Source of the DNA: Omphalotus guepiniiformis
Lineage: Eukaryota > Basidiomycota > Agaricomycetes > Agaricales > Omphalotaceae
Length of the DNA: 64,000 bases
Direction: 5' to 3'
Assembly: GCA_028554645.1 (NCBI GenBank)
Contig: JAQOOI010000019.1
Location: 1,178,001-1,242,000 of the forward strand
This document shows positions 44,000 through 56,175 of the stretch, in pieces. Under the pieces are notes generated by a model that was not told where the DNA came from, did no database searches, and saw only the letters and a list, made by a program, of their open reading frames with translations. The stretch's first letter is position 1. Each line of letters starts with the position of its first letter. Position numbers and translations under genes: made by a program.

Positions 44000-44770
44000 T
44001 CAATGTGGAGTTGAAGGGGGAGTAAACAAAAGAGCTGGTGAGTGCAAGAGAGGAGATGAAAGTGTGGTTGAATAGTCTGAAGTAGCTGTGCCCATGGGAG
44101 GTGGTGTTGATGATCTTGGGTCAAAAGCACTGTTAATGCTGGCTGGGAAGAAAACAAGTCAGTATCATTTGATAATAGAGAACATAGAGACTTACCGACT
44201 GTGACTGAGAGTGCGTTGAACCTTGACATTAGTACTTGCACCTCTTGGTCCACTCTATCCTGCAGATCCTGATGATCCGCTCGAGCTCGTGCAAGTAGAA
44301 CTTCCACCTCCTGAACCTGTTCTTCTGCTTGCTGATGATGACCTTCTGTGGACAAGAGTTCTTTAATCATCAATGTCAGTGTACGGTAGGTGTTCTATAA
44401 TATATCAACTTACCTTGTTGACTCTGACAAAGCTGTTCCTGTTCATCTATGGCTCGTTGAACTGTTACCAGCCTCTTCTTCTTGCTGGGTGATTGTGGGG
44501 TTGAATAAGGAGGATCGGAACCTTCATGTACGTTAGAACCTTCATAGAAAAGCTTTGCAAAAACTTACCTGACATAGTACTTGAGATACAAGGTTGACAT
44601 TGAAGGACAAAGATGGGAACATGAGATAATGAGAGATTCAACAAACCAAAGCGCGACTCACGTGCATGCGGCTTGCATTGCACGTGAGCTTTCAATGTGT
44701 CGTTGAGTCTTGTTGGTGTCCTGAAAACTTGGTTGATTAAGGCATTCACTTCAGCCTCAATATTCAATAT
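44000..44770 (-). CDS. Spliced gene of unknown function, coiled coil
   Basis: I do not recognise the family. Clear exons on the minus strand encode SDPPYSTPQSPSKKKRLVTV then QRAIDEQEQLCQSQQ, then a helical EGHHQQAEEQVQEVEVLLAR continuing to DQEVQVLMSRFNAL, then a Ser/Pro/Thr-rich tail ending LLFTPPSTPH and TGA at 44000-44002. Introns have GTAAGT donors and CACAG or CCCAG acceptors. The 5' exons near 44650-44767 (NALINQVFRTPTRLNDTLKA) are less certain and I found no firm start codon. A basic KKKR patch may be a nuclear signal. It is divergent from the gene starting at 44863, so the two may share a promoter region of about 100 bp. Confidence 0.5.
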
Positions 44771-47370
44771 TCAATGTTAAGATGGACTGGTATCAGCAAT
44801 GAAAAGAACCCCTAGGCTCATCCTACAGCGCTAATCAAGGTCAGTGTCTGTCAATACCTAATATGTCAACTCAATTGAGTACATCAACACTACTGCCGCC
44901 AACTTCTACGACTTCTGCCCCTTTTCATTTTGGCATTCAACCTAGGCCTCAACCTCAACAACCTCCATGCCATGGTATGTTCTCTCATAAACATTAACAG
45001 TGGATCTGACTTTCTTATAATACCTTTCTAGACTATCATTTTCAAGCACCACGGCCAATTTATCCTGGAGTGCAAACTGTTACAGAACGACTATCAGAGG
45101 CAAGATCAGGACATCACACGCCTTATTCAAGCGGCTCACCATATCAACCAGCCTCAGTACATCAGTCAGTCACTATATGGTATTGCTCTAGTTAATAGCT
45201 TTCTAGGTGTCAGCCATTCGTCCTCATGCCTTCAGCTCACATCCCAGGTCTCACAATTACACCCCTTCACCTCTCAGTCTTCAGGAAATCAGGTCTCCAT
45301 CCGGGTTGAGCCACTTCCTATATTCCAACAACTCGACTTCTCCTCTCAATGTCACCTGATCTATCCATCTCCAACAAGCTCAAAGCCATGTACATCCTTA
45401 TCATTCCTCACCTCCCTCTCCTTTCCCTTCCAACAATAGTCGTTTCCAACCCATAAATCCAGTTCAAACCCCAGTGTTTACCCCAGCACCCACCGACTCC
45501 TCATCTCTTCCTTTGCAGCCCTCTAGTGCTGTGAATGTTCCTCCCTGCCCTACACAGCCAAAGGCCTCCACTAGACCCCATCTCAGCTGGCAAGAAGTTG
45601 TGGTCCACAAGACTGTGGACGCATCTACCATTCCAGAATGTCCTACACCCACTGCTAGCCCAAACTTGCGGTCTCAGAACCCTGCCACACCTAGAACTAG
45701 AGAGTCCATTCTCCCTGCCACCCCTCATCTTACCAACACCAACCAGGCTCTGCAAAACCCAGAGCCTCCTTTCTCTGCCCCCTCCACTCACATTCCTCTC
45801 ACCACATCGTCTTCATCTAATACTCTCCACCTTGCCACAAGACCAAACTCCAATATCGAGTCAGTCGAGGGACCTTCTCCCCTTTCTCTCCCACAACTCG
45901 GTCTCGAGAACTGGGCTATACTTGGCTCTAATCCTTCCATCACTCACAGTGCACATCTAGGTGGGGCTGAGAAGGCATTGAAAGCGAAGACCTCCAACAC
46001 ACGTTTGGCGGAAATGGCTTCCAGAATTTGCGAAAAGCCAGCAAGGAGCACAACATACCACTAGCTCGCATTTGAAAGCTGGTGGGATTACACCACTCAT
46101 TTAGAAGTAGGAAGGAGCCAAGTGCCTACAATGCTGGGTTCTTTATAAAGGCACAGGAACTGAATGAAGGTGTGTACTCAGCGTAATCTTAATAACATGC
46201 ACTAATATTTTTTCTGTTTTAGGACGGTTCAAGGGAAATAGGGCCAAGATGCAAGAGATTCACGCGAGTCTCCAAGCGGGCGAGGAAATGATGAGAGAAG
46301 TCAACAATCCAAAGTTGCAGAAGGTTGTAAAGTGGAAGCAGGCCCTTAAGGATGCTTGAGAGGACAAGTTTATGGGTACCCCAGACTCAGGGAAGGTGAT
46401 GAGACGACAGGGGACAGCAGTCATGTACCGCGCTAAGCAAGAGGTAAGACCATACATTTGCTTTGTGTAAAAGGCTTGTACTAAGAGTGTTATCTCAGTG
46501 TGAAAATCTCTTGAGACATACCGGAGCCTTCACATTTGGCATGATGTGCCAGTCCGGCTTCAGTACTAGTATCACCCCTGCCTTCTGGGGTCTCGGATCC
46601 ATGGAAGACTTCCTAATGGACACATTCAAGATTTCTTGCTTTGACTTTGTCAAAGCAGCACAAAGCTACGCCTGCCTGTCTCACATGTGGGGTGATGGAT
46701 TGTCAAACAATAGGATGAAGGTGGCCATTGCTGGAATGATCTCCCGGGGACTATGTGAGTGATATATAATTATTCTAAGAGATATACTAATCTTTGCTAT
46801 CTGGTAGATGAGATTACTGGCAAGAAGAACACAAATATGGAATACAAGCACTATTGTATCAAGATCGTCAAAAAACATCATGTCCACCTCACTCCCTGGC
46901 CCCAGCACCTCCCCTTTGATAATGCGCACAATCTAAAGGCTGACCAGGTGAAGGAGCTATATGATCTACTCAGAAGTGGTGCCCTTAGATGTATGGTAAT
47001 GAGCGCATCTGAATATAGGCAGGAGATGGTGAAGTTGGAGGTGGATATCAAGGATGGGAAGGTTACAGAGCCGTTGCGCGCTCAACGTTCCGACATCGAA
47101 AGTACCCACACTAGGAGCAAGAAATGTTCTCGAACTGGCGGTGACAGTCCACAGTCCACCAAGAGGGCAAAGGCTATCCAGAGCAGGAAGAGAGGTGCTC
47201 TCAAAAGCCAGGAGTTCATTGTGTCAGACAATGAAGAAGGGCAGGAGGAGGGGGAAGACCACCAGGAGGAGGAGGAGGAAGAAGAAGACCACCAGGAGGA
47301 AGAGGAGGAAGAAGAAGACCACCAGGAGGAGGAGGACAACGAGGAGGATGAGCTCATTCACAAGGACGAG

Positions 47371-47510
<140 letters not shown>

Positions 47511-47581
47511 CAATGCCTTTGGTGATGAGGGGGGCTTAGATGATGGAGCAATGAAGGAGATTCTGGATGATCCTGAGGCGG

Positions 47582-49317
47582 TGATGCGCCGATTTTCGGC
47601 ACCTGCATTAAAAGCCAGGTGATTAATCACTTTAGGCATTTGCAGTGAGGGATATAGAGGGTTGAAAGGTGCCCGCCTTGTCAATCAAAATGTGTTGTGA
47701 CTTGAGTAATAAAGCATGTTCTATTACCTACAGTACAACATGTGTATTAAGGTTCTAGGCTAGTCAGTATAGTTGTGATGTAGAGAATTGTTCAATGGTC
47801 ATCCACTGTTGAATCAGACTCACCCAAACTTGTAACGAGAACTCTGACATCACAACGTCAATTGCATCATATAATTATTAGGGGAACATCTTCCTCCGGT
47901 CAATAAAGATTAAAAACCCGGCGGAAACTAAAAATGAATGGAACACGAAATAGAGTCAAAATAATGGTTCTAGAATAGTTCTGGGGTATTTACTCCTTAA
48001 TTAATTGCCAGGAACAAAAGTTGATGGGGGCGCAGTAGTGTAGGGGTCCTACTGCACACCTATTGCATATTGCTTATGTAATATGTAATAGGTAGAGCCG
48101 CAGTTCGAAACAAGCCCCCCAACCCCTGTCATTACAGGGTACCCCAGCAGGAGTTTTAGTGGGTAGTCCGGATACATCTGGTAGTCCCACACTACCTGTC
48201 ACGAGACAGGTGTGCGTAAATGCATTTCTCCCAGGATAACTGAAGGTACAATATCCCTTCGCCTCTTTAGGTTAGAGGTTCTCTAAGGGCCAGCTCTATG
48301 CGGTTGCTTAGTTAATCCACTCGTAAGAGTAACCTACATCCAAAAAAAAAAGAAAAAAAAAAAAAAACAAAAGTTAATCGAGGAAATTTGCTTCGATTAA
48401 TTGCCTGGTGAAAATTGCTTGACAAGAAACCAGTTAGGAGGTGTAAAAACTCGATCAGTAAAATTTCTCAAAATACTACTGAATTGAAGGAGCTCCTTGG
48501 ACAAAACAATGTGATACTTTGAGGGGTATAATTTCTATCAGGTGATTAATCCTATGGAACCCGGATGCCCAAGAAATGTCAAGGAAATCCGTAAAAATGA
48601 AATAAAGGGGCTGAATATTGCTCACAATAAAAATAATGGAATTAAAACACATTTTTGAGGTTTGCCTCATAAAATAGATCTATAACAAGTAATAATGGAC
48701 ATACTTGACACAGATACTTACAACCTACATACACAAATATAGGTATATATATAAAACAGGACAGTTTAGCTATAATTTCTGTTTTTATTATTTTTTGGTC
48801 TGGCAGTATGTATAAAAGGGCAGTAACTTGGAGAGAGAAAAGCCAGGAGAGTACCATAGAGTCACAGGGTCACTAGGGACTGTCTTTACAACGTGAATCA
48901 TGCCTGTGAAGGGAAATCCTACCAAAAACATAAAGTTGCCCTAGTCTGTTTATAGTCCAGTGTTTATTGCGATATTGTATAAAGATCATTGTTGGTTGAA
49001 TTGAACTGGTTGTGTTACTGGAATTGGTTGTTTGATCTTGTGGTCAATTGGTTGTGATTGTGCAGTGAACACCTGTCTTGTTCAAAACCGTCTTGTGCTG
49101 CTTTTTGCCTTAGTGCATTTTTAAAAAAAGCTCAACTATAAAGTTCTTGTGATAAAGGTATAAAGTTCTAATAAAGATGCCATAAGTTTGGTTGTGCGGA
49201 ACCTTTGACAACACCCCCTCAGACTCGCACCTTTCGAGTGACTTGGTTGTTTTAGTTGTTTTTGGGTTTCTGTTCATTAGCCCTTTAGCAGTTCATTTCT
49301 CCGTTTCATTCTCATCA
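47582..49317 (+). mobile_element. Solo Gy5 LTR carrying a SINE
   Basis: A full-length LTR from TGATGCGCCGATTTTC to TTCATTCTCATCA, with perfect target duplication GCGG (47578-47581 and 49318-49321). Without the SINE and its duplicated target it is about 1.38 kb. It separates the last seven codons of the gene at 44863 from the rest. Confidence 0.92.
48026..48365 (+). mobile_element. tRNA-like SINE with A-rich tail, about 340 bp
   Basis: The head has a perfect Pol III A box TAGTGTAGGGG (48036-48046; consensus TRGYNNANNNG). A near-consensus B box AGTTCGAAACA (48102-48112) follows about 55 nt later. The body ends in an A-rich tail (A10 G A15). The imperfect 13-bp target duplication AACAAAAGTT[G/A]AT flanks it (48013-48025 and 48366-48378), and the host LTR text is continuous when it is removed. 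SINEs are moved by LINE machinery, which is not in this window. Confidence 0.88.
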
Positions 49318-49344
49318 GCGGACATAGACAAGGATGAGAACTAA

Positions 49345-49764
49345 GTCATCATCATTTATTTTACTTTATTCCAATAATCTATGTTCATTACAATTGAATT
49401 TCCCTCTCAATATAACCCTATTATATTATACATGAATGATGGCTACAGAAATATGTACAGACAACTAAAAGCAAGAATTAGTAAGCTATATGTAGGTCCA
49501 GGACCCTGCCCCAACGCCTCCCGAGACTTCCCCAGTACCTACCAGTACTCCGGCATGCTGTAAGTCCTACAAGTTTCTCCAACTTTAATGAACTAGCAGG
49601 AGGGGAGCTATAACTGGCTGTACGCATTCTCATCAATGATATATCACACTATTTTGATGTTTAGCTTATTTGGTAATATTAGGTGACATAAGGTACTTAT
49701 TGGACTCAATGACTCACGAGTGATGATTGGATCCAACATTTCTGTACCTATGGATGGTGATTAA
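49345..49764. other. No firm gene; short frames only
   Basis: Sequence between the interrupted gene and the Gy1 RT. A 44-codon frame (MNDGYRNMYRQLKARISKLY) starts near 49432. The right part near 49700-49760 may be decayed Gy1 protease-RT linker. I cannot support a feature. Confidence 0.45.
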
Positions 49765-50570
49765 GTGAAATTTTTATCATCCCGAGCATTGGATCTATAC
49801 AACAACAAATTAGAACGTGTTTGTGTGGATATTCTGGCATATGCTGAGCCTTTGTCCGTCTCAGCAGCAGACACACCTCTACTGCCATTGCGGGATATTA
49901 ATCACAAAATTCCGCTGATCAATGAATCTGCTGTTATTCCATGGCGACCTGCCAGATGCCCTGAACCGTTACAGGAGCAATGGAATATTAAACGTAACGT
50001 GTACCTTCATACCGGTTGGTGGAAGATATTCACGTACCGCAACACTGTTCCCCTATTGTGTATACTGAAATCTAACCAACCCAAGGATTGGCCCGGATTA
50101 TGCACTGTGATGGATCTTCGATTAAGGAATAAGAACACAAAAAAGTTGTCAGCTCCTTTGCCTGTAATCGAGAGTGTGTTACGTCGAGTTGCGAGTAAGC
50201 CATGGCATACAATAATTGATAGTCAGGATGCCTACAAACAAATACACATAATACCCGAGCACGTTGAACGTAGTAGTTTCACCACACCTGATGGTAACAT
50301 GGTCAGTTTGGTGCTACAACAGGGGGATTGCAATGCACCGGCTACATATCAAGCTTTAATGGATCATATTTTTCTGGGCTATATTGGTGTGTTTCTCGAT
50401 TTTTAACTTGACGACATTATCATCTATTCTGACACTTTGGGAGACCATGTAAAACACTGTAAGATTGTTATTGATATCCTACAACGCGAATCGCTTTACA
50501 TTAGTAAGAAGAAAATGCAAATATTACAACCTAAATTAAAAATCCTAGGCCGTATTGTCGACGATCACAG
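49765..50570 (+). pseudogene. Gy1 reverse transcriptase fragment (inverted)
   Basis: The translation has the N-terminal RT lead-in PLLPLRDINHKIPLINE, the block ending RRVASKPWHTIIDSQDAYKQ, TTPDGNMVSLVLQQGDCNAP, then GVFLDF, a TAA (50404-50406), LDDIIIYSDTLGDHV and LKILGRIVDD. It ends at the Gy5 LTR at 50571. The stop falls in the YLDD tyrosine codon. Its RNase H partner is at 32236-32709 on the other strand. The two are on one strand if 34079-62576 is turned over. In life it would have copied element RNA; it is dead. Confidence 0.88.
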
Positions 50571-51551
50571 TGATGTGAATGAAACGGAGAAATGAACTGC
50601 TAAAGGGCTAATGAACAAAAATCCAAAAACAACCAAAACAACCAAGTCACTCGAAAGGTGCAAGTCTGAGGGGGTGTTGTCAAAGGTTCCGCACAACCAA
50701 ACTTATGGCATCTTTATTAGAACTTTATACCTTTATCACAAGAACTTTATAGTTGAGCTTTTTTTAAAAATGCACTAAGGCAAAAAGCAGCACAAGACGG
50801 TTTTGAACAAGACAGGTGTTCACTGCACAATCACAACCAATTGACCACAAGATCAAATAATAACACAACCAGTTCAATTCAACCAACAATGATCTTTATA
50901 CAATATCACAATAAACACTGGACTATAAACAGACTAGGGCAACTTTATGTTTTTGGTAGGATTTCCCTTCACAGGCATGATTCACGTTGTAAAGACAGTC
51001 CCTAGTGACCCTGTGACTCTATGGTACTCTCCTGGATTTTCTCTCTCCAAGTTACTGCCCTTTTATACATACTGCCAGTCCAAAATTAATCGAAGCAAAT
51101 TTCCTCGATCAACTTTTGTTCCTGGCGATTAATTAAGGAGTAAGTACCCCAAAACTATTCTAGATCCATTATTTCGACTCTATTTCGTGTTCCATCCATT
51201 TTTAGTTTCCGCCGGGTTTTTAATCTTTATTGACTAGAGGAAGATGTTCCCCTAATAATTATATGGTGCAATTGACACTGTGATGTCAGAGTTCCCGTTA
51301 CGAGATTGGGTGAGTCTGATTCAACAGTGGATGACTATTGAACAATTCTCTACATCACAACTGTACTGACTAGCCTAGAACCTTGATACACATGTTGTAC
51401 CGTAGGTAATAGAACATGCTTTATTACTCAAATCACAACACATTTTGATTGACAAGGCGGACACCTTTCAACCCTCTATATCCCTCACTGCAAATGCCTA
51501 AAGTGATTAATCACCTGGCTTTTAATGCAGGTGCCGAAAATCGGCGGATCA
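50571..51551 (-). mobile_element. Gy5 copy b 3' LTR, internally deleted, 981 bp
   Basis: On the minus strand it starts TGATCCGCCGATTTTC and ends TTCACATCA. Compared with other copies about 380 bp are missing near 51095. The 5' LTR of this element lacks its own first 770 bp or so, so a deletion in one LTR cannot be compared directly with the other. Confidence 0.88.
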
Positions 51552-51562
51552 TCTCCCCCAAG
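51552..51562 (-). promoter_or_regulatory. Gy5 polypurine tract
   Basis: The minus strand reads TTGGGGGAGA directly before the LTR start TGATCC. This shows the 51.6-56.2 kb region is internal to the element rather than flanking DNA. Confidence 0.7.
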
Positions 51563-52116
51563 CTAAAATCTTGACCGTCCCCAGTCAATTCTTCAGCCAA
51601 TCTACTGACTTTATTTTATAGTACAGCAGTTGTTAAGAGTTCAATAAAATTTTCCTTCAACATTATTCACCCGGCCAATATTCCATTATTCAAACACCGG
51701 ATTGAAAGCCGCTATGGCACAATCACGTGACTTTTTGCCGAACTGCTGGAACTGAATACAAACAGCTTTGGCCTCACAGACTCAGAAGTGTGTTTTCCTA
51801 ACTTGTTCATTTTAAAGTTTTTCTGGAATATCAGCCCTCAACACAAGCTATTTCCCATCATAGGTGAGTCATTATTACCTTATACGTTGTCATGTCTTTT
51901 ATTCACATCTTTTTGCTTTTCACGCTCGTCACTTCATTATATATGGGTTCAACTTCGCTTTTTCTTTCTTTGTATGATTCCTATCCCTCTGACTCTCAGA
52001 ATTTACAGAACGAGCAGGAACTTGGTTCTCTCCCTTCTGACCTTCATTCTACTGCTTTCAATCGTTCTATCCTTCTTCTTTGTTGGTTGTATTCTCTCCC
52101 TACTTTGTTTGCTCCA
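51563..52116 (+). other. Upstream region of antisense gene 1
   Basis: About 550 bp between the 3' LTR and the first ATG of the antisense gene. A TATATATG motif at 51938-51945 could be its core promoter. An open frame runs from 51892 into the gene, so an earlier start is possible. Confidence 0.45.
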
Positions 52117-54219
52117 ATGGCTCCCAAGAAAGACGGCTCAGGTAACAAGAAGAAACACGACTCTGGGCGAACGACTTCCACAGGGACGTCCACTATAGCT
52201 CCTCGTAAGAAAGCTCCCCCTGTCTTTTCACCGGTTTCTCTTCCTCGTGTGCAGCACATCGCGCTCCAAGAGGCTATGGTTGCAATCCAGCGCCATGTCT
52301 CAGAGGTTTATATTCGCCTCTTCGAAAAAGACAATGATCCTAGCTTCTGAGTTGCTCATCTAATCACGCCCTTGGATAACACTTATACCACCTGGGTAAG
52401 ATTCATTATGTTTTTATTCATTATTCCCTTACTAAAGTCCTTATTACTTTCTAGCACACATTCTATGAAGACTGGACTTCTGACAATGATTTTCCTTACT
52501 ACGCAAGATGTTTTTGGTGGTCTATCTCTCGTCTAGCTTGGCATCTACAAGATACCGGCCTTTCTGACTTCGAAACTCTTGAACCAATGGTAATCCCCAA
52601 AGCAATGCTCCGTGAGCTAAAAACACTCAAGTTCAAGGTTCGTTTTTCTTATATCCTTCTTTTTGTATCACTACTTACGACTCTTTTTCAGCTATTTCCT
52701 TTATCTTGTCAACTTCCTCCCATCGAATCTTATCGCTTTCAAAATGAGAACTCCTTTGACTTCTCCCTTCCGGAATTTGATGTCTCGGCGCTTTCTGAGC
52801 TTCTGTCCAAAGCTTCTCCGAAGAAACTCAAGGAGTCGCCTCCCGTTGAAGAATCTTCTGACGACGACGACTTTGATGACAAAGAAGAAGAAAAGGATGA
52901 GCTGGAGTCTCCGCCAAAGAAAAAGGTGAAGCGTGTTCCTTCCCCGGCACTTCGATCGCAGATTCAAACTCGGTCAACGACTTCGATTCCTACATATACC
53001 CGTTCCGGTGTTTCACGCAGTCGAGATCATCCCAAAAAGATCAAACCCAAGGTAGGTATCTTTATTCAATCATTTTATTAACATTATTTTGACTAACTAA
53101 TCCCATTTCTAGGAAACGGTTGAGGTTAGCGCTGGCAAAGACGACGAAGTAGTCGAAACCGTTACTGTCAACCCCTACGGAATTACATACGCTACCAATG
53201 CAGTAAGTTCCCCTTTATATCTTTAATCTTGTTTCTTAACTGCTCTCGTTAGCCAACTGGCAGCAAGAAATCCTTTATCAGAGATTCACGCCTTGCCACC
53301 TCCGCAGCTATGATTCCCTTCAATTTCGTTGATCCTACTGGCTTACGACACAAGTTCAAGGACCTCGTCACCGTCAATCGGTCTCTCCAGGGTTACAGCT
53401 TGAATCCCATCTGCGCTGGATGCCTAGCCGGCAATCTCAGTCAGCTGTGTGTATGGCGCGGAGAGGACAACAAATGTAGCATCTGCGAGAAATGGAAACG
53501 ACCTTGTTCTTTTCAATATTTGCTTGACGGTATCACAAAGGTGCGTGACCTTGCTTTCCAGGAAGGACGTTAACACCCCGCTGGTACGTAGTCCCGTTTT
53601 TAATCTTTTTCTTTCATTCTAATTTCAGTTGTATTAGCAATCAACACACACATTTCGAATTTACTACAACTTCACGCTGAGTTCGACAACCTCATTCGAC
53701 AATCGAATCAAACTCGCGAGTCCACCAAACGTTTGAGTTCATTGATCCAAACAGAACAACAGCATCTTCGTGAATTGTGTGTAGATGCTCGCAGCGTTCT
53801 TTGTTCTCTCAAGCCGGATGTGGAATTCTTAGCGAATAAAGGCCAGATGGAATTGCTAGCCGCGGCTCTCGGGTGGCAAGTCGACGACTTTCGGCTTCAT
53901 AGCGCAATCAGCACCAACAACCAAGGCAAACCGATAGCCGTAGATCCCGTGTTTTTAGACAAGGCTAGAGAAACTGCAAATCAAAGTGCAGGAGTTGGGG
54001 AATCACAGGAGGTAAGTCCAGAAGCTTAGGCACTGGACTTACACTTTCTATTCATTCTATTCACCCCAGCTCCTTCTTTTGAACGTGTTTATCTCTGCCT
54101 TTCTTGACGGTCTTATTTCGTTGTAGGTCACCACTCGTCGAAACGAACACTTTATACGAACATTATCTTTACCATACCGTTGTTTGTACCTAAATTTAAG
54201 TTCTACCACTTGCTTGTAG
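52117..54219 (+). pseudogene. Gy5 antisense gene 1: Zn2Cys6-like protein
   Basis: Seven exons opposite to pol: 52117-52395, 52455-52637, 52692-53051, 53113-53202, 53253-53583, 53629-54011, 54127-54219. All joins keep phase and give about 570 codons. Two in-frame stops, TGA 52348-52350 and TAA 53571-53573, both fit C-to-T changes, so this copy is probably a recent pseudogene. The N-terminus is Lys/Ser-rich (MAPKKDGSGNKKKHDSG); an acidic stretch with a KKKVKR basic patch lies in exon 3. Exon 5 holds six cysteines, C-x2-C-x8-C-x8-C-x2-C-x6-C (53412-53507; CAGC ... CSICEKWKRPC), similar in layout to the Gy3 antisense protein; both end C-x2-C-x6-C-S-F. A long helix follows. DNA binding or gene regulation is an inference. 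Confidence 0.75.
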
Positions 54220-54722
54220 ACACTTAGTGTACTGACATATCATTCTTCATTGTGCTTTCTTTTATTGATTATGAGTAAATTTAAACCTTAAGATTCTAAG
54301 AAATCGAAGTCGCAGCTGACTTTCTGAAGTCCGGCTGAAATTCAAAATCAAAGATTGACGCTCAGCGCTTAAATTCCATATTAAGAAATGACCACAACAT
54401 TCAATATTACATTCTTTTTACTTCATTTTTCCTTCTATTCTTTATGTTTCTTTTAATTTGAGGGACAATTATACACCGGATAATAAATATATTCATAAAT
54501 TTTCCATAACTTGTCACCCTCTCCCCCAAACTAAAAATTTCAGCGCCCCCGCTAAACATTATACCCCTAAGATAATTTGAAGACAATTTTTCGACCTCAA
54601 AAATTTTCAGCCAGGTACAATACATTTTTCAGCTATAAAAGAACAAATGTATGGATCATAAATTGCATCGAACCATCATTCATCTGTTCTATAACTCGTT
54701 ATCACAAGCTCTTACTTTCTCA
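54220..54722 (+). other. Spacer between the two antisense genes
   Basis: About 500 bp, AT-rich, with no supported gene. It contains the TATAAAAG box of antisense gene 2 and probably the 3' end of gene 1. Confidence 0.5.
54634..54641 (+). promoter_or_regulatory. TATAAAAG box of Gy5 antisense gene 2
   Basis: A TATAAAAG lies 82 nt upstream of ATG 54723, a spacing similar to that in the Gy3 antisense gene. It implies a private promoter inside the element. Confidence 0.55.
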
Positions 54723-56020
54723 ATGGCCCCTACTCCCACTTTCATCAAAGAAGACTGGCTTGCTTTGCTGGAACTTCGTCGCGGCACCTTTGACCGTGCT
54801 CGTGCTTGTAACGTTCCCGATGGAGAGATGTTCCAATTTGCTAAGACACTTTGTGACTTCTTGGTATGTTATTTCATTTTTAATAATCGTCTGGTGTTTA
54901 ATAATAAATCGAGTTTAAGGTTAAACCCCTTGATATGGCTACTACGGCTGCCGACGACAAACTCTTCAAGAAGTTTGAAGACAACATCACTGCCCTTCAG
55001 GCGGTTATGGCGGCTCAACCTCAAATGTCACCTCTTCGTTCTGTAGCCGGACTTCAGAAACACCTTGACCGTATGGTTCAAGAACGTCTCAAGAATGCCG
55101 CTGCTGCTGCTGAAGCAGTTGCTAAGGCTAAGGGAGAAGGTAACAATCGTAAATGCAAGGTACAAATATCTACCGGACTCATATTCTTTATCTAACTTTA
55201 TTCCAGGGCAAGGAAACTCCCAAGTCTAAGGCTGTTTGTGACGACGACAACAACATTGAAGTCATTATTACCCCTTCTCTCGACAAAACTGTCGGTGAAG
55301 CACTTGTAAGTAATTTCCACCCCGTAATTAATAACTTTGTACTAATATTTTGTACACATTGTTCTTACAGATGACTGACGGTACTAAGGGCTCCAGCAGT
55401 GCTAAAAAAGCTGTAAGTCACTCATTATTTTCAACCGGGCATATATTAATTTGTTACTAGTTCCGTAAGGCAGAACTTATTGCGAACCAACACACTGTTG
55501 TAAGCATGCCATACTCAGCAGTTCCTGGATTGGATCAATCCTCTGGTGCATACAGGAAGGCTAACCACTACATTTCGAAGGATTTTGCGACATCCAGCCA
55601 AAAACGACTCAAGCTGGAAACAGCTGTTTCCAAACTTAGTGAAGAAACTGACTGTAAGTACACACTTAATAGTATTCATTATACATTCTGACATTATTCG
55701 TTATAGTTGAGAAGGCCCTACGTGATATGGCTCATACCAGTGTTCTTAAGACACTTGTGTTCGTTCCATACTACGATTACAACCAACTCACGCTCAAATC
55801 TCTTAAGGCTATTCACAATTGCCTTCGTACCGAGTGTTCCACTCTCGCACACATTGTTCAAACCAACGGTGCTCGCTATCGTGACATGCAGAAGCTAGCA
55901 GACAATCTTTCCTTAGTTATTAAGAGGAAGTCCATTAAAGGTAGTTCCGATGTTGATGGAGATGACTCCATGGACTCTGTAGATTCTACCTCTACCACTG
56001 ACATGACTACTGACGAGTAG
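54723..56020 (+). CDS. Gy5 antisense gene 2, unknown function
   Basis: Six exons (54723-54863, 54920-55159, 55207-55305, 55371-55412, 55461-55653, 55707-56020) join in phase into an intact 342-residue protein, with 47-65-nt GT-AG introns. I do not recognise the family. It starts MAPTPTFIKEDWLALLELRR and has an alanine-rich helix (RLKNAAAAAEAVAKAKGEG). A middle part follows with YSAVPGLDQSSGAYRKANHY, then LKTLVFVPYYDYNQLTLKSL and an acidic Ser/Asp tail (DDSMDSVDSTSTTDMTTDE). There are no cysteine clusters, signal peptide or membrane segments. It ends 155 bp from the pol end, convergent. Its intact frame, while gag, pol and gene 1 around it are damaged, is notable. It may act with gene 1. Confidence 0.75.
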
Positions 56021-56175
56021 TTCCCTTGGTACCCCTTATTTACAACGTTCTTTTAAATGTCCGGCATATAATATATATACCTAAACACTGTCTTTACTAT
56101 ACATTATGTTCATACTCAGAGTCGTGCAGTGACTAGATAACTTTGTAATGAAGGATACTAGTTGCAACTTCAAGT

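Noticed and set aside
48036..48112. A functional tRNA gene
   Set aside because: A and B boxes are present but no cloverleaf is evident, and the unit has an A-rich tail and target duplication, so it is a SINE.
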